A stretch of 28,038 nt of DNA from a virus. The translations under genes were made by a program, and so were the position numbers. The DNA is taken from IMG/VR virus record IMGVR_UViG_3300035205_001601, positions 1-28,038 of that record; one strand, written 5' to 3'. The notes beneath the pieces are model-generated. The model had not been told where the DNA came from and searched no databases. It was given only the letters and a program-made list of their open reading frames with translations. Positions 6,186 to 14,648 of the stretch are shown here, one piece after another (position 1 is the first letter of the stretch; the number at the start of each line of letters is the position of its first letter).

Positions 6186-6749
6186 TTATTTCTGGTGGAT
6201 ACCGTATCCCTTGTGTCCTAATAGAGACATAAACATACTAGGAAGATTATTATCTACTGTTCTTACACTTTCAGGTAGTGCGTCCCAACTAACAAGATGT
6301 GGATGTGTTTTATTTTCTTCGTTTATTTCTTGTCCATATCTCCATCCTGTTGCCATTTTATGATCTACCCAACGATTATGTCTATACTTGGCAAAATCAT
6401 GTGCTAAATGTTCATAATGATCGTCGCCAATTTCTTCATTAACTTCATCTAAATTTGCTTCTAGTTCTAAAGAATTTGTACCTTCAATTAGAAAGTCAAT
6501 ATCTTCGTTTATTAGTTTATTAAGAGCTTCGGCAACATTGTCGCCTTGTTCGGCATCCATATCTTCTATTAAATTAATATCATAACAATGTGCTCCATCC
6601 ATAATGTGATGCACAAGCGAAACATTATCTTCATCTGATTGAACAGTTTCTCCTAAATGATCTTGAATAGTATTATAATATGCTTTAATTAGATCTGTAT
6701 CCAATTCATTCTCGACAACCAATCTAACATGATGTTTAAATGCTTCCAT
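6186..6749 (-). CDS. RyR-domain protein
   Basis: 187 residues. The first about 105 residues are acidic and helical without a recognised family. Residues about 112-185 match the RyR (ryanodine receptor repeat) domain pattern: a Trp in RHNRWVDHK, then GWRYG, then KTHPHLVSWDALPES, then a D-N-N leading to a terminal helix (SLLGHKGYGI). RyR domains occur in animal calcium channels and as isolated domains in bacteria and phages, where their role is unclear; ligand binding has been proposed. No SD is visible. A promoter-like box (GGTAAATA) ends 5 nt before the ATG, suggesting a leaderless message. It is the first gene after a run of small membrane and fibre genes. Confidence 0.8.
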   Translation of the reverse strand: MEAFKHHVRLVVENELDTDLIKAYYNTIQDHLGETVQSDEDNVSLVHHIMDGAHCYDINLIEDMDAEQGDNVAEALNKLINEDIDFLIEGTNSLELEANLDEVNEEIGDDHYEHLAHDFAKYRHNRWVDHKMATGWRYGQEINEENKTHPHLVSWDALPESVRTVDNNLPSMFMSLLGHKGYGIHQK

Positions 6750-6754
6750 AGTAA

Positions 6755-6762
6755 TATTTACC
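6755..6762 (-). promoter_or_regulatory. Late promoter-like box GGTAAATA 5 nt before ATG
   Basis: The minus strand reads GGTAAATATTACTATG, with the box-to-ATG spacing exactly 5 nt and no SD. The 14-mer TAAATATTACTATG is identical before the deformylase gene at 18149. Confidence 0.45.
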
Positions 6763-7103
6763 TATTTTTCCTTCTTATGCCCACTACCAACATATAATCC
6801 AAACCATGCGGCACCGGCACCTACTATAGTTGATATAAATGCGGCTTGTGCGTTGGTTGGATCTGGTTGTGCCATGAACCACTGTGTTGAAATCCAAAAT
6901 ATGTAACCATAACACACCATCAATAATCTAGGGATCAACCGCAGAGTGTCCATGAAACCAGCTGTCTTGTTATACCAAGTTTGACTTTGATCCCATCCTT
7001 CTTTTATTAAAAAGTCAGCCTTATCAACCTCATAAGTTTTTTCAGTAACTAGTACTTGTGTTTCTTTAGGAGGAGACTCTGAAATTTTAGCTGTTCTGAC
7101 CAT
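6762..7103 (-). CDS. Small membrane protein, possible holin
   Basis: 113 residues. A charged N-terminus (about 50 residues) is followed by two hydrophobic segments, about residues 55-78 (LRLIPRLLMVCYGYIFWIST) and about 88-107 (AAFISTIVGAGAAWFGLYVG), with a short linker containing QPDPTNAQ and a basic tail GHKKEK. Two-helix small proteins of this layout are common in marine phages and sometimes labelled holins, but no lysozyme or endolysin is visible here, so that role is a guess. Its start overlaps the upstream stop by one base (TAATG). Confidence 0.75.
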   Translation of the reverse strand: MVRTAKISESPPKETQVLVTEKTYEVDKADFLIKEGWDQSQTWYNKTAGFMDTLRLIPRLLMVCYGYIFWISTQWFMAQPDPTNAQAAFISTIVGAGAAWFGLYVGSGHKKEK

Positions 7104-7555
7104 TATTGTACACTAGTTGCAACATTAATAAATGCTGTCCAATTTATGGTTTTACCACCTTGACCATGAACTATAAATTTAACTACGTTGGAACTTGCGC
7201 CTCCTGCTATTATTTCTGCATACCATGAAGATGTAGATTCTTGATATACAGTTTCGGCTGGTATGTTTGCTAATGTAACTGTACTATTAAAATTAGTTAC
7301 TGTGGTAGAAATTCTATAACCTGAAGTTTCTTGTAATGCGCCTTGTATATAGTTTCCTACAAAATCAGCATGAATTAAAGACACACTGTTGTCGGGTAAA
7401 GTTAATTGAGAACTTATACCATCTAAAAATAATTCTGTTGCAGTTCCACTAGTACTTTGGCCTCGTAATACGTGAAGTTCTGCTGTAGCAACACCACTAC
7501 GTATTTTAAATGAAGGACTAGTAGTTCCTTTAATATTATATGTTGTAAAACTCAT
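7103..7555 (-). CDS. Beta-rich fibre or decoration protein
   Basis: 150 residues, rich in Ser, Thr, Gly and Val, with no long helices. It contains the sequence pattern ATELFLDGISSQLTLPDNS and, near the C-terminus, KFIVHGQGGKTINWTAFI, which I associate with a beta-sandwich found at the ends of phage fibre proteins (TELFLDG...LTIP, then GKTIRWVA). Here the domain stands alone, so it may be a head-fibre or whisker component or an adaptor binding a longer fibre. It lies 2 nt from the preceding gene and overlaps the next by one base. Confidence 0.8.
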   Translation of the reverse strand: MSFTTYNIKGTTSPSFKIRSGVATAELHVLRGQSTSGTATELFLDGISSQLTLPDNSVSLIHADFVGNYIQGALQETSGYRISTTVTNFNSTVTLANIPAETVYQESTSSWYAEIIAGGASSNVVKFIVHGQGGKTINWTAFINVATSVQ

Positions 7556-7557
7556 AA

Positions 7558-7977
7558 TTAATAGCCGTCATCGTAAGGATTCTCACCACTAGCACTTCTA
7601 CCATTAGAAGCCATCCAATCAAATATCTTTTCGTGTTGTGTCATAATTTCTCTATCTACTTCTCGTAAAGTTCCAATTTCTTCTCTGAGTTGATCTACTT
7701 TAAAACCTAATACATCAAGACTTGAAATAGCCAAGTCATGTTCTTGAATTTCTTTAATTGCTTGTATATTATTGTGAATAGCAATACCACATTTCTGTGC
7801 CTCTGCCTCTAGTGCTGGAATTGCTGTACCTTGTATACTTGCTAATCGCGTTACTTCGGAGTTTAATCCAGACATCCACCAAACAAAACCACCTACTTGA
7901 ACTAAAAAGGCTACTCCTATTGTTAGTAATAGTCCTTTGTTTATTGATGTATCTTTAGTCATTCTTCTGTCCGGCAT
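7558..7977 (-). CDS. Membrane-anchored coiled-coil protein (spanin-like architecture)
   Basis: 139 residues from the ATG at 7977 (MPDRRMTKD). A second ATG 6 nt upstream (7983) is possible, but the GGAG then sits only 2 nt away, compared with 8 nt for the chosen start. One transmembrane helix lies at about residues 13-35 (GLLLTIGVAFLVQVGGFVWW), followed by a long heptad-rich region (residues about 40-120). This N-anchor plus coiled-coil layout resembles inner-membrane spanins, but no partner outer-membrane lipoprotein is seen, so the role is open. It starts just after an intrinsic terminator, with a GGTAAATA box between. Confidence 0.75.
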   Translation of the reverse strand: MPDRRMTKDTSINKGLLLTIGVAFLVQVGGFVWWMSGLNSEVTRLASIQGTAIPALEAEAQKCGIAIHNNIQAIKEIQEHDLAISSLDVLGFKVDQLREEIGTLREVDREIMTQHEKIFDWMASNGRSASGENPYDDGY

Positions 7978-8002
7978 TGCCATAACTCCAATTATATATA
8001 GT

Positions 8003-8010
8003 TATTTACC
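8003..8010 (-). promoter_or_regulatory. Late promoter-like box GGTAAATA
   Basis: The minus strand reads GTGGTAAATAACTATATA between the terminator at 8012-8039 and the 7977 start, with an SD downstream. Two mismatches from TATAAATA, but the position immediately after a terminator supports it. Confidence 0.45.
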
Positions 8011-8011
8011 A

Positions 8012-8039
8012 CAAAAAAGCCCCGCTCGAAAGCGGGGCT
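8012..8039 (-). terminator. Intrinsic terminator
   Basis: The minus strand forms AGCCCCGCT-TTCG-AGCGGGGCT, a perfect 9-bp GC-rich stem with a tetraloop, followed by TTTTTTG. It lies 32 nt after the stop of the 8072-8371 gene and separates it from the membrane and fibre genes downstream. Confidence 0.92.
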
Positions 8040-8071
8040 AAATTTTGTGTTAATACGCTTTGAATTAGGTA

Positions 8072-8371
8072 TTAGGCCAATTGCCATGTAGCTGTTGTAT
8101 CTGTAATCGAAGTTACATCTGCAACTGCTTCACCAGCTGTTTCTTGTGCAGCTGAAATTGCATGTTCTGTCCAAATGCTAAAACCAGTTGCAGTCATTAC
8201 ACTCCAAATTACTGGTTGTACACCAATTGCATTAAGAAAGAGATCACCGGTTCCTGTGCCAGCTGCGTTAGTTACTAATGCGGCGCCACATACAACCTTA
8301 TATACAAATAGACCACCCATTGTATCGCCAGATGCGGCGAATTCAAATGTGCCATTTACTTTTGTAGTCAT
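8072..8371 (-). CDS. Small Ala/Thr-rich structural protein
   Basis: 99 residues, almost free of charged residues and rich in Ala, Thr, Gly and Val (GAALVTNAAGTGTGDLFLNA, then ATGFSIWTEHAISAAQETA). The composition fits a beta-structured virion surface or decoration protein. No known family is identified. It has its own late promoter box 43 nt upstream and is followed by a strong terminator, so it is probably a single-gene transcript. An abundant late structural product would fit this arrangement, which is inference. Confidence 0.75.
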   Translation of the reverse strand: MTTKVNGTFEFAASGDTMGGLFVYKVVCGAALVTNAAGTGTGDLFLNAIGVQPVIWSVMTATGFSIWTEHAISAAQETAGEAVADVTSITDTTATWQLA

Positions 8372-8414
8372 AGTTTTTTCCCATTTAATGGCAACAATCG
8401 TTTGTTGTTATTTT

Positions 8415-8422
8415 TATTTATC
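8415..8422 (-). promoter_or_regulatory. T4-like late promoter box GATAAATA
   Basis: The minus strand reads TTGATAAATAAAAATAAC in the 155-bp gap between two structural genes, 43 nt before the ATG at 8371. Confidence 0.6.
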
Positions 8423-8526
8423 AAAAGGGGGTGAAAAGCAATCAACTGAGTTAATATTGTTAAATTATTACTTAACTTTCATTAAAATACCAGTAAATAT
8501 TTGTATGAGCGATAAAAAGAGAATAA

Positions 8527-10260
8527 TTAATCTGTTATATAAGTTAGTATAATATAACCAGCACCACCTGTTGCACCAACAATATATGCTACTACTTGCT
8601 CAGAAGCAGATCCATAATTATGATGTAATTCGATTTGATATAATCCTGCTGTTTCTAAATCTATTTCATTAGATTCCATTAGGCGTGTATTATTTCCTGC
8701 ATCACCTATTGTCATTGCAACACCTGTACCTGTATAAGGAGTTGTAATATGTATTTTAATAGATACTACTCGTGAATATGCAGGTAAATTAGCACCTATG
8801 TTGGTAGTTGCTGTAGTTATTGCTACTTGACGTGTTGATTCAATTTGAGATAATATAGAACCCAAATCACCCCAAACTGGATTACCTGAGGTGTTAACTT
8901 TTAATACTTGATTGTTTGTGCCTATTCCTAATGTTGCTAAGACACCGTCTCCCCCTGTACTACCAGCATAAATTATATCACTTTTTGTATATGTTTCTAT
9001 ACCGGTACCACCATGTGACTCTGGTAGTATACCTGCAACTGCCGCAGCTTCATCTAGTTGTACAGATCTCCAAGTAAGTACACCAAACCCGTCTACACCC
9101 AATACTTGATAGTTTGATCCTATGCCGAACTTACCTAATTTACTACTACCATCCCCAACTAGTAAATCATATTGTGTATATGTAGTTTCACCTGTACCAC
9201 CTAGTGTTTCATCTAATGTACCTGTAATAATACCGGATGCTGATATATCAATACCACCATAACCTAAGTTACCGGAACCATCTATACGTAGTACTGTATG
9301 ATTAGCACCAGGTGCTAATTGTATTGTATTGTTACCTGTTAAATTAGATACGTATAAACTTTGATCAACAAACCCACTAACATCGGCTGCTAATCCACCT
9401 CGTGATCTTAATAAAGTATCTGACGTTGCTTGAGGCTCTCCCAAATCTAATGCGGCCCAAGTTGCTGTGCCTCCGGCACCATCTGATCTTAAAGTTTGAT
9501 GAGGTGTGCCGCTAGATTTAACAGCAAGATCGTCATTATCTAAATAAACTGTAGTTCCGTCTGTGCGAACATATAATCTATTACCATCTTGTGCTAAACC
9601 ATCTGTAGCATAAATTCCTGTTGCCCTACTAAATTGTACAAAAGAAATATTGTCTGTGCCTAATGTAGCAACACCAGTAGGACTATTAACTATCCATCCT
9701 GTATTTGCCCATACTTGACCGTTTAATACAAAAACAAAAGTACCTCCTCCAAATTCAGAATTTGTTGCAGTTATATTATCTGAATCAAGGGCACGAGTAA
9801 ATATTTTTGTAGCTAGAGTATATTCCCAAATACCATTGCCTGGTAAATCTCCACCGGTGGCATCTTTAATTAAAACTCTATCACCATTAATTAATGGAAC
9901 ACCGTCTACATGAATACCATTAACTAATGTCCATTTGTCATTAGGCTTATCATAACTTAAATTCATCATGTCGGGTGTAACTAATCCACCCGAAACATTA
10001 TCGTCTATAATTGAAAGATCATTGGTAGCAACTGTTACTGCTTCTTTTGGATTTAATCCTTGTGCTACAGAATCTACATAAAATTTTGTTGCTACATCTT
10101 CTGCATTTATTGGATCAGAAGCTTTAAATCGTACGTACCCACTATCATTATGAGTCCGTGCTTTAAAATGATCGGTATCATATTTTAAACGGCCGCCACC
10201 TTTACCTAACTGTAAGTCGTCTGCTACGCCCGATAAACCATATTGTTTGACAATTGCCAT
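8527..10260 (-). CDS. Tail fibre protein
   Basis: 577 residues. Residues about 50-64 carry the fibre-type motif PINAEDVATKFYVDS. Residues about 65-215 match a recurrent phage fibre module (GVPLINGDRVLIKDATGG, GNGIWEY, then a TGWIVNSP stretch and NISFVQFS). Residues about 350-470 contain two copies of a repeat beginning GGTG, with Y-T-x-x-D in each (354 and 417) and NQVL or YQVL about 30 residues on. The last about 100 residues form a domain shared with the neighbouring 10289-11659 gene (T-I-G-D-x-x-N-N-T-R). The protein is probably a trimeric host-contact fibre. A late box lies 22 nt upstream, with an SD-like AAGAGA. Confidence 0.87.
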   Translation of the reverse strand: MAIVKQYGLSGVADDLQLGKGGGRLKYDTDHFKARTHNDSGYVRFKASDPINAEDVATKFYVDSVAQGLNPKEAVTVATNDLSIIDDNVSGGLVTPDMMNLSYDKPNDKWTLVNGIHVDGVPLINGDRVLIKDATGGDLPGNGIWEYTLATKIFTRALDSDNITATNSEFGGGTFVFVLNGQVWANTGWIVNSPTGVATLGTDNISFVQFSRATGIYATDGLAQDGNRLYVRTDGTTVYLDNDDLAVKSSGTPHQTLRSDGAGGTATWAALDLGEPQATSDTLLRSRGGLAADVSGFVDQSLYVSNLTGNNTIQLAPGANHTVLRIDGSGNLGYGGIDISASGIITGTLDETLGGTGETTYTQYDLLVGDGSSKLGKFGIGSNYQVLGVDGFGVLTWRSVQLDEAAAVAGILPESHGGTGIETYTKSDIIYAGSTGGDGVLATLGIGTNNQVLKVNTSGNPVWGDLGSILSQIESTRQVAITTATTNIGANLPAYSRVVSIKIHITTPYTGTGVAMTIGDAGNNTRLMESNEIDLETAGLYQIELHHNYGSASEQVVAYIVGATGGAGYIILTYITD

Positions 10261-10282
10261 GTAATATTTCTCTTATTAACTA

Positions 10283-10290
10283 TATTTATT
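10283..10290 (-). promoter_or_regulatory. T4-like late promoter box AATAAATA
   Basis: The minus strand reads TATAATAAATATAG, 22 nt before the ATG of the long fibre gene, overlapping the stop codon of the previous gene by two bases. Confidence 0.55.
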
Positions 10291-11659
10291 ATACATAAGT
10301 TATCAACACTTCTGCTGATCCCTGTGAAGCAGTACCAGGATCTAAAAATGCAATAACATCTTGTTCTGTTGCTTCGTTATACAAATGATTAGGAAAACTA
10401 TAATATTTTCCATCTGAATATAAATCATTTTCTGTTATTTCCATAAACCTAGTATTATTTGCTCCATCTCCTACTGTAATAGTAGCACCTAGTCCATTGA
10501 ATAATGTCATTACTTCTACACTAACATTAAGTACTCGCACGTTATGACTAACTTTATGAATAACTGTTTGTGAAGCACTATTCCATGATACAAGTTGTTT
10601 ATGACTTTTAGCATCAACACCTGCGCCGTCTTCTGTCGATATCATTTTCCAACTAGTACCATCATATACAAAATATCCCCATTCTCCTGCACCTTCGGGG
10701 GATCCGGTATCTAAAACAAATGCAGTATCTCCTGCATCCATAGCAGTAATAGCTAATAGAGCAGTCATGTTTGCTACAGTATAACTTCCTATTACGTTAT
10801 TGACTGCTTCATCCAATCCAGTAGCCATAAACACCGCTCGAGTATTATCTATTTTGATGTATATAGGAAGTGATTGCATTGAAGGTTGGGTAGTTGTTAA
10901 TTGGCCAGTACTGCTAGTTCTATCTAAATAAAAGACAGACCCCGCTGTACCTGTTGTTAAATTAACATCAATAACAGGACCAACTGTCCGTATACGAACA
11001 TTGTCTGGTTCGGGATAATGAATTTCTTCTACTATACCAAATACTTGTTTATTACTAGAGGTACTGGTATAATCTATCATTTCAAATTCACCATTTGTTT
11101 TTAAACAAACTGCTCTACCTTCTGATAAATTATGACCTGCTTGCATAGTATGATATGTGTCATGTTTTCCTCGTTGCATAAAACGAGAAATAATTTCGCC
11201 AGCAAATCCTCTAGTAAATTGTGCTGGTAAAACTGCTGGTAAGGGATACAACACCGGCATGTTATTTTTTACTTCAAATATAAAACCATCAGTTGTTTCT
11301 GTAAAACCATCACCTGCTTGTGTTTCATCTAGTAATGCGTTGAGTTTATCTTCGTCTTCTACTTCACAAATTACTTGTCCTAAATTTTGTGAACTAATAG
11401 CAAGTATACGTAAAAATTTAGCACCGCCTTCAGTTGTAATATAGTCGCCTACATTAACATCTCTGCCATCATATACTCCGCTATTTTCTACACTACTATG
11501 AAATTGTGTATTGACAGAAACAATAACATTCCAGGATCGTGCTTTGCCTTTTAAGTCAGTCGTAACAGTGCCTGTCCAATAAGAAGCAATAGGAGTGGTT
11601 GCATTTAATGTCATATTGCAACTGAGCAACTTTGGAGGCGGAACGTTATGAATACTCAT
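10289..11659 (-). CDS. Fibre or baseplate-associated structural protein
   Basis: 456 residues, mostly beta-type sequence. The N-terminal about 140 residues include YWTGTVTTDLKGKARSW and a GDYITTEGG module. A central Phe/Tyr-containing segment (MQRGKHDTYHTMQAGHNLSEG) and GTAGSVFYLDRTSSTGQLTT resemble phage structural modules carried on fibres or baseplates. The C-terminal about 104 residues (from 353) match the C-terminal domain of the 8527 fibre (TVGDGANNTRFME compared with TIGDAGNNTRLME), so both may carry the same tip or trimerisation unit. The start lies 1 nt after the upstream stop, so the fibre genes are co-transcribed. Confidence 0.82.
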   Translation of the reverse strand: MSIHNVPPPKLLSCNMTLNATTPIASYWTGTVTTDLKGKARSWNVIVSVNTQFHSSVENSGVYDGRDVNVGDYITTEGGAKFLRILAISSQNLGQVICEVEDEDKLNALLDETQAGDGFTETTDGFIFEVKNNMPVLYPLPAVLPAQFTRGFAGEIISRFMQRGKHDTYHTMQAGHNLSEGRAVCLKTNGEFEMIDYTSTSSNKQVFGIVEEIHYPEPDNVRIRTVGPVIDVNLTTGTAGSVFYLDRTSSTGQLTTTQPSMQSLPIYIKIDNTRAVFMATGLDEAVNNVIGSYTVANMTALLAITAMDAGDTAFVLDTGSPEGAGEWGYFVYDGTSWKMISTEDGAGVDAKSHKQLVSWNSASQTVIHKVSHNVRVLNVSVEVMTLFNGLGATITVGDGANNTRFMEITENDLYSDGKYYSFPNHLYNEATEQDVIAFLDPGTASQGSAEVLITYV

Positions 11660-11660
11660 A

Positions 11661-12731
11661 TTAGAATACCATGTTTACATATGCTTGGCCATTTACATTT
11701 GAACCGGCAACAGCTGCAATAACATTAATTTCAAATTGTGTGTTTGACATTCCCATAGGTATCGTTACTTGATATGTGCCGGTAGGTTCTCTATATTTCC
11801 ATGCCGAAATAGTACTATCCCATCCAAAATAAGATACGGATTTGGGCCAGGTACCCAAAGTATGTGATATTGTTATTTTATTACCGGCGACCATGCAGAT
11901 AAATTCGGCCGGCGTAGAAGTAGGATCTACCAATGAAAGATTACCTGTACCATCAAATTCTATTCTTATGGTTTTAGAAATACTATAAGATTGATCGCTC
12001 CAATATACGCCCGCACCCGGACCATTTGAATGTAAAACTTCGCCTGCGGCGCCCTCTGGTGCAGCTATTATTTCGCCTGCATTGTCTATTTGTACTAATT
12101 TGTACTGATCAACTGGCATTGTAAATCCAAAGTCTGTACTAACCAATACGTCGGGCCCCGAGTTAACAGCAGAAATTTGTTGTCCGCCCAATATACCTCT
12201 AAACTCTAAATCTTCATTTGTTTTACCATAAACTACAGATGCAGCCGAACCTGTACCGACATTAGATGATGTGTTTATTTCAGCTTGTGATGCAAGAAGA
12301 ATATTATTAGCATCATATCCTACAGTTATATGTCCATCAACTACTCGAAGTGATCTAAACTGTAAATCAAATCCTACTTTTCCTGCAAATGGAGGACCTC
12401 TATCTGCACCGCCGGCACCTAAGTTACTACCAGTTATTACGTTAGCAGGGTCACTGTCTATTGTTATACTAGTACCATCATCTGTAAGGGTAATACCTGT
12501 ACCCTCTTTAAGTGATTTAATTTGGAGATCATTATCTACCTTAGGAGCAACTAAAGAAGTGCCGCCTCCTAAACTAGTTAATGTTGTAATAGAACTGCGA
12601 GTTGTATTTACAAATGCTTGTTCTGTTGTATCGTATACAAGAAGTTGGTCGTCTACTAAATCCGCAGACGCGATTTTAAAAGCTGGAATTGGTTGATTTG
12701 CAAATACAGAGCCGGCTGAATTAATTGACAT
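11661..12731 (-). CDS. Fibre-type structural protein
   Basis: 356 residues. The N-terminal region (IASADLVDDQLLVYDTTEQA) is typical of phage fibre attachment segments. It is followed by repeated beta-units with variants of SNLGAGG and SNVGTGSAASV, and DLQFRSL, DLEFRGI and DLQIKSL recur at about 60-residue spacing, so it is a three-fold repeat. Its C-terminal about 110 residues (from SKTIRIEFDGTGN) differ from those of its two neighbours. SD AGGAA and a GATAAATA box 25 nt upstream make it the first gene of the three-gene fibre operon. Confidence 0.82.
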   Translation of the reverse strand: MSINSAGSVFANQPIPAFKIASADLVDDQLLVYDTTEQAFVNTTRSSITTLTSLGGGTSLVAPKVDNDLQIKSLKEGTGITLTDDGTSITIDSDPANVITGSNLGAGGADRGPPFAGKVGFDLQFRSLRVVDGHITVGYDANNILLASQAEINTSSNVGTGSAASVVYGKTNEDLEFRGILGGQQISAVNSGPDVLVSTDFGFTMPVDQYKLVQIDNAGEIIAAPEGAAGEVLHSNGPGAGVYWSDQSYSISKTIRIEFDGTGNLSLVDPTSTPAEFICMVAGNKITISHTLGTWPKSVSYFGWDSTISAWKYREPTGTYQVTIPMGMSNTQFEINVIAAVAGSNVNGQAYVNMVF

Positions 12732-12756
12732 AAGTAACGTTTCCTATCATTTTAAT

Positions 12757-12764
12757 TATTTATC
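12757..12764 (-). promoter_or_regulatory. T4-like late promoter box GATAAATA
   Basis: The minus strand reads AAGATAAATAATTA, 25 nt before the ATG of the first fibre gene, with SD AGGAA in between. Confidence 0.6.
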
Positions 12765-12772
12765 TTTAATAA

Positions 12773-13153
12773 TTAAATATTTAATAGGATTTTACTTAAT
12801 GTTCCAACCTCAGTAATAAGTAGACTTAGATGGGATCGTTCAACTTTTGCTCTTAGATATACCATATTACCTTGAAAAGTGACTGCTGTTGTATTTGTAA
12901 CACCAGTACCTGCTCCTACGCCATACGTAATATAATCATCGTTACCGGTGACTTTAATATTAAACCAATCGGTTTCTGTTGGAGTAGATGCTAGTGTACC
13001 TTGAATATAAATACGGCCTATATAATCTGCGACAGTAATTTGCACAGTATGTATACCGTCAGAAAATCCGTAAAAACCGTCGCCCCTAACAGAATCACCA
13101 GTATAATCTAGTTCATTTTTTGTACCTAACATTAATACACTTTGTCTACTCAT
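12773..13153 (-). CDS. Beta-rich head-fibre or decoration protein
   Basis: 126 residues. The sequence DGFYGFSDGIHTVQITVADY followed by GRIYIQGTLASTPTETDWF matches a pattern I associate with small fibre or head-surface proteins of marine phages. No transmembrane or enzymatic motif is seen. SD GAGG precedes the start. It lies 3 nt downstream of the small gene ending at 13157 and is followed by the fibre operon, so it is probably part of the same structural region. Confidence 0.78.
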   Translation of the reverse strand: MSRQSVLMLGTKNELDYTGDSVRGDGFYGFSDGIHTVQITVADYIGRIYIQGTLASTPTETDWFNIKVTGNDDYITYGVGAGTGVTNTTAVTFQGNMVYLRAKVERSHLSLLITEVGTLSKILLNI

Positions 13154-13156
13154 AGG

Positions 13157-13318
13157 TTATCCTCTGGCTATTTCAACAAGAGATCCAGGAACAAGTTCCC
13201 CAATAACCTGCTCTAATTGAGCAACAAGTTGATCATCTAGTATAGGTGCTTCTTCGTCTGTATCACGCAATAGTTTACTAACTTTTATAACTACGATATC
13301 TTCATTTAACTTTGCCAT
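13157..13318 (-). CDS. 53-residue acidic protein
   Basis: The ATG at 13318 gives MAKLNEDIVVIKVSKLLRD. A longer frame opening at 13414 would overlap the isocitrate lyase gene by 83 nt and is rejected, because a GATAAATA box ends exactly 5 nt before this ATG. The peptide has a predicted beta strand (DIVVIKV), a helix (DDQLVAQLEQVIGEL) and a short beta-like end (GSLVEIARG). No family is recognised. The absence of an SD and the short box-to-ATG distance suggest a leaderless message. Confidence 0.75.
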   Translation of the reverse strand: MAKLNEDIVVIKVSKLLRDTDEEAPILDDQLVAQLEQVIGELVPGSLVEIARG

Positions 13319-13323
13319 AAAAG

Positions 13324-13331
13324 TATTTATC
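13324..13331 (-). promoter_or_regulatory. Late promoter box GATAAATA 5 nt before ATG
   Basis: The minus strand reads TAAGATAAATACTTTTATGGC: the isocitrate lyase stop, then the box, then exactly 5 nt to the ATG, with no SD. Confidence 0.6.
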
Positions 13332-14603
13332 TTAAAACTGATCTTCTTCGGTGGACCCCGATAATGCTGTAGTCGAAGATGATCCGCCCGAAACTGCTTT
13401 AGATACTTCATCAAAGTAACCTGCGCCTACTTCTCGCTGGTGTTTAGTAGCAGTATATCCATCAATTTCAGCCGCAAATTCTTTATCTTGCAGTTCACAG
13501 AACGCAGGCATTCCTACTTTATTGTATTTGGATGCTAGATCAAACATGTTATAATTTAAACTATGGAAGCCAGCAAGTGTAATAAATTGATATTTGTATC
13601 CCATTTCGCCTATTGCATCTTGAAAATTTACAATGTCTTTCTCATCTAAATTTGCTCTCCAATTAAACGAAGGAGAACAATTATATGCTAACATTTGATT
13701 TGGATACTCTTTGCGAATTGTTTCTGCAAACTTTTGTGCTTGATCTAAATTTGGCTTAGATGTTTCCATCCAAAGTAAATCACAATATGGAGCAAAGGCA
13801 AGTCCTCTAGCAACACATCGTTCAAAAGACTGTGCAGGATCTAAACGATAAAAACCTTCCTCTGTTCTATCGTCACTGATAAATGGATGATCGCGTTCGT
13901 CTATATTACTTGTTAATAGTGTAGCACTTTCTGCGTCTGTACGAGCAACAATAACAGTAGGTACTCGCATAACATCTGCCGCAAGTCTTGCCGCGTTTAA
14001 GTTCCTTATATGCTGTTGCACAGGAATTAAAACTTTACCGCCCATATGTCCGCATTTCTTTTCAGATGCTAATTGATCTTCAAAATGGACACCAGCGGCT
14101 CCGGCTTCTATATATGCTTTAGTAATTTCAAATGCATTTAGTGCTCCGCCAAATCCTGCTTCACAGTCTGCTACAATAGGAGCAAACCAAAATGTATCGT
14201 CATCTTCTAATTGCCCTATTTGATCTGAACGCTCAAATGCATTGTTAATCTTTTTTACTAATTCGGGTCCGCTATTAGCGGGGTATAAACTTTGATCTGG
14301 ATACGTAGTTCCTGCTGTGTTATTATCAGCGGCTACTTGCCACCCCGACAGGTATATTGATTGTAATCCAGCTCGTACCATCTGAACCGCCTGATTGCCA
14401 GTAACTGCACCTAATGCTCGCACGAATGGTTCAAAGTTTATATAATCCCATAAGTTCTCTGCACCCATGTGGGCAAGAGTATGTTTTATATCTATGGAAC
14501 TAGATAAACGATAAACATCATTAATTGAATAGTCGCGTTTCACGTTACTAAAACGCTTATGGTGAGTACGGACGAGGCGGGCAAATTCTTCATGTGTGCC
14601 CAT
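13332..14603 (-). CDS. aceA: Isocitrate lyase
   Basis: 423 residues, close to the usual bacterial length (about 430). The signature KKCGH is at 182-186 with catalytic Cys184 in the loop [12 protein letters not shown]. The Mg-binding segment ADCEAGFGG (Asp146, Glu148) and downstream family motifs NCSPSFNW and a C-terminal [13 protein letters not shown] are all intact. It cleaves isocitrate to succinate and glyoxylate, the first step of the glyoxylate shunt. No malate synthase is in the window. A host-derived auxiliary metabolic gene is the likely explanation. SD AGGAG lies before the ATG, and a late-type box 37 nt upstream, so expression appears late. Base composition is not obviously different from neighbours. 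Confidence 0.97.
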   Translation of the reverse strand: MGTHEEFARLVRTHHKRFSNVKRDYSINDVYRLSSSIDIKHTLAHMGAENLWDYINFEPFVRALGAVTGNQAVQMVRAGLQSIYLSGWQVAADNNTAGTTYPDQSLYPANSGPELVKKINNAFERSDQIGQLEDDDTFWFAPIVADCEAGFGGALNAFEITKAYIEAGAAGVHFEDQLASEKKCGHMGGKVLIPVQQHIRNLNAARLAADVMRVPTVIVARTDAESATLLTSNIDERDHPFISDDRTEEGFYRLDPAQSFERCVARGLAFAPYCDLLWMETSKPNLDQAQKFAETIRKEYPNQMLAYNCSPSFNWRANLDEKDIVNFQDAIGEMGYKYQFITLAGFHSLNYNMFDLASKYNKVGMPAFCELQDKEFAAEIDGYTATKHQREVGAGYFDEVSKAVSGGSSSTTALSGSTEEDQF

Positions 14604-14640
14604 TATTTGTATCTCCTATAAGAACAAATGTCTGTCACTT

Positions 14641-14648
14641 TATTTATT
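14641..14648 (-). promoter_or_regulatory. T4-like late promoter box AATAAATA
   Basis: The minus strand reads TTAAAATAAATAAAGTG, 37 nt before the isocitrate lyase ATG, overlapping the stop of the upstream gene. SD AGGAG follows. Confidence 0.55.

Noticed and set aside
5695-6363. Plus-strand open frames opposite the synthetase and RyR genes
   Set aside because: Motif-bearing genes occupy the minus strand, and the plus frames have no start signals or recognisable domains.
13319-13414. Longer start for the 53-residue gene
   Set aside because: It would overlap isocitrate lyase by 83 nt, while the chosen ATG sits 5 nt from a promoter box with the same spacing as in three other genes.
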